DNA of 64,000 bases from Pseudomonas sp. MWU13-2100 (GTDB lineage: Bacteria > Pseudomonadota > Gammaproteobacteria > Pseudomonadales > Pseudomonadaceae), in the NCBI RefSeq assembly GCF_023242365.1, contig NZ_JALLIX010000011.1, forward strand, positions 90,719-154,718, in the 5' to 3' direction. Position numbers and translations under genes: made by a program. The stretch's first letter is position 1. Each line of letters opens with the position of its first letter. Below are positions 62,500-64,000 of the stretch, one piece after another. Below the pieces are notes generated by a model, which made no database searches, was not told the origin of the DNA, and saw only the letters and a program-made list of their open reading frames with translations.

Positions 62500-62778
62500 C
62501 TATTGAACCCGATCCAGCGGTTTCATTACTCGCTGCTCCACCACTTCCAGCACCTCGCAACCATCATCGAGCAATGTGTACATCACCTCCAGCACATGCC
62601 GGAAGTCCTGCTCATCCAGATTATTGATCGTGGCACAGGTCAAGGTTTGTGAAAGATCGCGGGCACCACGCAGTCGGCGACTGGCGAATGCACACAGGTC
62701 ACGCAATGGTGCATCAGGGTTGAAGAACAGGACTGGGGTTTCGGTGGTGTTGGATTGAAATGCAATGTAACTAGCCAT
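62500..62778 (-). CDS. DUF3077 family protein
   Basis: The 92-residue protein matches the small pseudomonad DUF3077 family: TPVLFFNPDAPLRDLCAFAS, then LSQTLTCATINNLDEQDFRH and LEVMYTLLDDGCEVLEVVEQ. Function unknown. Such genes occur in several copies per genome, often beside accessory DNA. Confidence 0.75.
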   Translation of the reverse strand: MASYIAFQSNTTETPVLFFNPDAPLRDLCAFASRRLRGARDLSQTLTCATINNLDEQDFRHVLEVMYTLLDDGCEVLEVVEQRVMKPLDRVQ

Positions 62779-63101
62779 GTGTGAGTCCTTCTCATTGAAA
62801 GGCCGCCGCCATCAGCCGCGATGCTGATGGGTGGCAGCCGTGCAAGGGTTCGCGGACCGGACACATAGCAAACCGGCACACCCGAAGGTGTCCCTCACAC
62901 AGCCGCCATAACACGGATACAGGGCAGCGAAACGCCATCGATTCGATGGTGCCTGTGAGGCTACATGTTTGGACCGCGACGTCCAATCATTGAATTGCCA
63001 ATGACAAGGCGGACTATAGAGATGCTGCGCAGTCATGCGCAAGCAGACCTGCGGGCTGGATGTTTGAGCAAATGCTTCAAGGGCGAACGAGGTGAGTCCG
63101 A
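62779..63101. other. Gap between the DUF3077 gene and the HNH-like gene
   Basis: 323 bp with no gene I can support and no strong hairpin or repeat. It should contain the DUF3077 promoter on the minus strand. Confidence 0.5.
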
Positions 63102-63704
63102 CTACAGATCGACATCTTTCCGAGCTGCTTCAATGGCCTGTTTTTTTTGGACAGCCGCTGCAACAAGTGGAGCTTTCTTGCGTAACCCCTCCAGCGTCAA
63201 CTCTTTTTCCTCGTACATCCTCAGCCATTCTCGACGATTACGAACCAGTCTCTCATCATCACGAATGGGAAGATCACGCAGTGTTTTCTCGGCAAGCTCA
63301 CGAAACTCATCAGGAATGGCGTTTGTTATCGCCAACTGCAACGAAGGCAGTAAAATCTCAAACCACCCCTCCGCAACATGAAAAGGGTCGAGTAGGTCAG
63401 CAGCTTCTTTTTTCTTTTTTGAACTGTTTATCCAACCATCGACATAGCGATAGTTACCCCACTCATAAGCTAAATTAATGTCTTCATCACAACTGACGAA
63501 ATGATCGATAGTCCCACTTGAAATCCACATGGCGCCAAATGCACACCGGTTCTCAAAGCCTCTAGCAAGGTCCAGTCGAAATTCGGACCAGTCATCCGCC
63601 GGTCTCTTGCCCTCCGGGTGTTTCTTTAACCAATTCGTTCCTTTTTTTCGACACCTATCGTCAAATTTTTCAGGTTCAGCAATTGGGTTAGGAACGGGGA
63701 TCAC
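63102..63704 (-). CDS. HNH-endonuclease-like protein, degenerate zinc site
   Basis: The 200-residue protein contains a block that follows the HNH pattern seen in PtuB/retron-associated nucleases: RCAFGAMWISSGTIDHFVSC, then LAYEWGNYRYVDGWINSSKK and DLLDPFHVAEGW. The D-H, the N and the following LDPF are in place. The first CxxC zinc pair is not intact (C-A-F-G). A charged C-terminal helix follows. It starts with GTG and overlaps the preceding gene by 4 bp (GTGA), so the two are coupled. GC is lower than the core genes. A defence or mobile-element role is likely but not shown. Confidence 0.6.
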   Translation of the reverse strand: MIPVPNPIAEPEKFDDRCRKKGTNWLKKHPEGKRPADDWSEFRLDLARGFENRCAFGAMWISSGTIDHFVSCDEDINLAYEWGNYRYVDGWINSSKKKKEAADLLDPFHVAEGWFEILLPSLQLAITNAIPDEFRELAEKTLRDLPIRDDERLVRNRREWLRMYEEKELTLEGLRKKAPLVAAAVQKKQAIEAARKDVDL

Positions 63705-64000
63705 GTCCGCTCTCCCTTACTCTTCTCGACGCCTCTTTCGACTGACACAATCCACCGCGGCCAGAAATGATCCGCCCCTGGCAGAAGGCGAGTCAGTTCT
63801 TTATGTATTTTTTTCTCGGTATCGAGGTCCTCTGGTAAGCCGACTCTTTCATCACGCATCCAGGCTTCGGCAGCTTCTATTGCTCGCTCAGCCGCAACGG
63901 ATCGAGCTTGTTGCAACCCGAATGCATCTGAAACCAACCAATTAACAACATCCCCCTGTTTGGTCCAGACCTCCTGAACGACACGTGCCTCTCCGTCGTC
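63701..64000 (-). CDS. Unidentified partner protein, C-terminal part, continues beyond window
   Basis: The frame is open to the window edge; 99 residues are visible, ending RWIVSVERGVEKSKGERT. Seen motifs are limited to helical, charged segments (VAAERAIEAAEAWMRDERVG, LDTEKKIHKELTRLLPGADH). It overlaps the HNH-like gene. In related pairs the partner is often a large ATPase, but nothing here proves that. Confidence 0.55.
   Translation of the reverse strand, partial: DDGEARVVQEVWTKQGDVVNWLVSDAFGLQQARSVAAERAIEAAEAWMRDERVGLPEDLDTEKKIHKELTRLLPGADHFWPRWIVSVERGVEKSKGERT

Overview
The window is a high-GC gamma-proteobacterial chromosome segment. It carries many interspersed REP palindromes of the Pseudomonas type (TGTGGGAGCGGAGCTTGCCCGCGAAG and GTGGCGAGGGGGCTTGCCCC families), and its gene content matches the carnitine / glycine betaine / sarcosine locus known from Pseudomonas aeruginosa. 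It is most likely from a Pseudomonas fluorescens-group species. No rRNA, tRNA, CRISPR array, integrase or insertion sequence was recognised.

Layout. 1-10.7 kb holds housekeeping and central-metabolism genes: the tail of a PhoX-type phosphatase, srkA, rarD, gcvR, malate synthase glcB, a lone receiver protein, a cNMP/CBS/nucleotidyltransferase protein with its DEDD exonuclease partner, and a secreted retropepsin-like protease. 10.8-19.3 kb is an accessory stretch with three orphan mini-Rhs genes (Tc-toxin-like Rhs core plus a different C-terminal tip in each). Interleaved with them are an acyltransferase, a DUF2780 protein, an ECF sigma/anti-sigma pair with a short secreted fasciclin-like protein, and a Phd-zeta toxin-antitoxin pair. 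19.3-36.3 kb is one-carbon and methylamine catabolism: fdhA, purU, soxGADB, glyA, ltaE and the gbcB/gbcA divergon, interrupted by zapA, its ZapB-like partner and a chemoreceptor. 36.4-43.2 kb is a poorly characterised oxidative cluster of a metallophosphoesterase, a membrane-anchored RoxA-like dihaem cytochrome and a GMC oxidoreductase/alpha-beta hydrolase fusion. 43.2-44.4 kb is a 1.2-kb non-coding region with an array of DnaA-box pairs. 44.9-52.8 kb is dimethylglycine catabolism (etfB, etfA, dgcB, dgcA, a DUF5943-type gene and a dipeptidase-like gene). 53-56 kb holds small membrane/periplasmic genes and a RelE/ParE-like toxin-antitoxin pair. 56.2-62.3 kb is the carnitine cluster: cdhR divergent from caiX, cdhC, cdhA, cdhB and gamma-butyrobetaine dioxygenase. 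The right edge has a DUF3077 gene and a lower-GC, translationally coupled pair with an HNH-like protein.

Together the catabolic genes describe a nearly complete route: gamma-butyrobetaine to carnitine, to 3-dehydrocarnitine, to betainyl-CoA, to glycine betaine, to dimethylglycine, to sarcosine, to glycine and serine. fdhA and purU dispose of the formaldehyde and formyl-folate carbon.

Two signals stand out as possibly undescribed. The first is the mini-Rhs trio, whose tips look like eukaryotic interaction modules: PPLPPR SH3-ligand repeats plus PPxY motifs in one, and an F-box-like segment in the next. They share upstream and downstream flanks. The second is a bipartite DnaA-box module, TTATCCACA plus a degenerate inverted box at an invariant 26-bp offset, found six times at two intergenic loci.
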